Positions 63,317 through 64,000 of a stretch of DNA of 64,000 nucleotides are shown in pieces. The translations under genes and the position numbers were made by a program. Position 1 is the stretch's first letter. Each line of letters opens with the position of its first letter. The notes under the pieces were generated by a model, which searched no databases, was not told the origin of the DNA, and saw nothing but the letters and a program-made list of their open reading frames with translations. Source of the DNA: CBDFHV01 sp965247705 (GTDB lineage: Bacteria > Pseudomonadota > Alphaproteobacteria > Rhodospirillales > CAMCUA01); contig CBDFHV010000081.1 of NCBI GenBank assembly GCA_965247705.1, forward strand, positions 186,001 through 250,000, given 5' to 3'.

Positions 63317-63576
63317 ACCAAGGAGCACCAATAATGACCCATAGAGATCGTCACTGCGTCCCATCGGGTAGGAGACACGCCGCTGGCGATGCGGGGCATC
63401 GTCGAGGCTTGTCGACGCCCTCCGACGGGTCGCAGTGACGACCGGAACGGCGGCCTCCCAGGGCTTTCGGACGTCGTCGCGTCCGCCTTGCGATGCACCG
63501 CATCGCCGCGCCGAACGCTCCTCGCCGAAAACCCTGGGAAGCCGTCTCTATGGGTCATTATTGGTGCTCCTTGGTA
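63316..63576. mobile_element. 261-bp MITE-like element with 32-bp perfect TIRs and two internal stem-loops
   Basis: 63316-63347 and 63545-63576 are exact inverted repeats (TACCAAGGAGCACCAATAAT... left), bounded by TA. No coding content. Inside: stem-loop 1 pairs 63348-63368 with 63421-63441 and has a tip GCGATGC-GGG-GCATCGT (63386-63402); stem-loop 2 pairs CGGCCTCCCAGGGCTTTCGG (63451-63470) with 63525-63544 and has a tip GCGATGC-ACC-GCATCGC (63490-63506). The plan matches 7587-7856 although the terminal repeats differ. It lies exactly between the stop of one gene and the start of the next. Confidence 0.8.
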
Positions 63577-64000
63577 TCATGAATTCGCTTTGAAGGCGAC
63601 GCGGCACAGGCCCCACAAGATCACCGCGAAAAGAAGATGCGGCACCAGGGAAGCGACGATCAGTTTCGGGGTGACCGCGAGGCCAAGAAATCCCCATCCG
63701 ACAATGGGAAAGAAGACCAGCAGAACGGCGACCCACAACGCGCCGGCCAGCGCCAGCGCCTTGGTCACGTTCAGGTTGTCGCGAAACAGGATCACGTAGG
63801 CGATCGACCAGAACGCCACATAGACCACATGGAACAAGAGGCCGATGGGCAGGGGCAGCGGGCGCCCGAGCACCGTTTCGGCGAAGGCGAGGCCGAGGGG
63901 CTTGGGCATCGGCGAGACGCCGAACTTCATGGCCGGCACCATCACCGCGGTGAGCAGCAAGGCGGTCACCACGCCGACCCCGCCGGCCTTCGCCAGCTCG
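63577..64000 (-). CDS. Membrane protein, C-terminal part, cut by window edge
   Basis: About 140 visible codons of a largely hydrophobic protein with four or so membrane segments (VVTALLLTAVMVPAMKFGVS; IGLLFHVVYVAFWSIAYVIL; ALAGALWVAVLLVFFPIVGW; LIVASLVPHLLFAVILWGLC). The frame is open to base 64000, so the start lies outside. Not recognised. Same strand as ynfA and directly upstream; before insertion of the element the two genes would have been adjacent and probably co-transcribed. Confidence 0.65.
   Translation of the reverse strand, partial: ELAKAGGVGVVTALLLTAVMVPAMKFGVSPMPKPLGLAFAETVLGRPLPLPIGLLFHVVYVAFWSIAYVILFRDNLNVTKALALAGALWVAVLLVFFPIVGWGFLGLAVTPKLIVASLVPHLLFAVILWGLCRVAFKANS

Overview
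This is a GC-rich chromosomal segment from an alphaproteobacterium, most like the Rhodospirillales and relatives. The markers are a circularly permuted two-piece tmRNA beside an SspB of the alpha type, the mrp / hflK-hflC-DUF2065-degP order, an ilvB-ilvN-ilvC-leuA run, a complete mreBCD-mrdA-rodA cluster, and a large-subunit acetolactate synthase with GEA in place of GDG, a form I associate with alphaproteobacteria. Nothing suggests a plasmid or a prophage. I saw no tRNA, rRNA or CRISPR.

Layout. 1-2.0 kb: class I fumarase (cut by the window edge), sspB and ssrA, all on the minus strand, so the maker of the degradation tag and the adaptor that delivers tagged proteins to ClpXP are neighbours. 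2.1-6.3 kb: a ThDP enzyme, an amidase, and an ArsM-like methyltransferase that appears to be a selenoprotein (in-frame UGA followed by a SECIS-like hairpin and a conserved C-terminal continuation). 6.6-10.5 kb: a Sel1-repeat periplasmic protein, a 270-bp hairpin-rich mobile element, an unknown coiled-coil protein, thyX and a small lipid-binding-fold protein. 10.6-17.3 kb: mrp facing hflK-hflC-DUF2065, with an IS630-family element separating these from degP; two identical 99-bp non-autonomous relatives of that IS lie nearby. 17.4-22.5 kb: TrpB2, an arsR-AHSA1-GST operon, DUF1015 and miaA. 22.6-28.0 kb: ilvB, ilvN, ilvC, then leuA behind a leader peptide and hairpin that look like a leucine attenuator. 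28.1-35.5 kb: the rod-shape operon followed by a caspase-like protein. 35.5-47.4 kb: a glyoxalase-fold protein, secA, a membrane hydrolase-like protein, an MFS transporter, a cupin, a methyltransferase and an RND efflux pair. 47.5-57.3 kb: an eight-gene minus-strand operon (dinB-like, flavin monooxygenase, hyuA, hyuB, sarcosine-oxidase-like flavoprotein, glxB, glxC, glxD) that looks like N-methyl or amide-ring amine catabolism, with a divergent hydrolase and D-amino-acid-dehydrogenase-like pair. 59.7-64.0 kb: an accessory end with a ParE-type toxin-antitoxin pair, a PEP-CTERM gene broken by an IS3-family element but keeping a sigma-54-like promoter, ynfA, a second hairpin-rich element and a membrane-protein gene running off the edge.

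The most notable observations are the candidate Sec-containing ArsM-like methyltransferase; two hairpin-rich elements (7587-7856 and 63316-63576) with different terminal repeats but the same internal plan of two stem-loops tipped by GATGC/GCATC; the IS630-MITE family; the disrupted PEP-CTERM gene with its promoter and paired upstream repeats; and the leuA attenuator. All calls come from reading the sequence. No database search or folding program was run.
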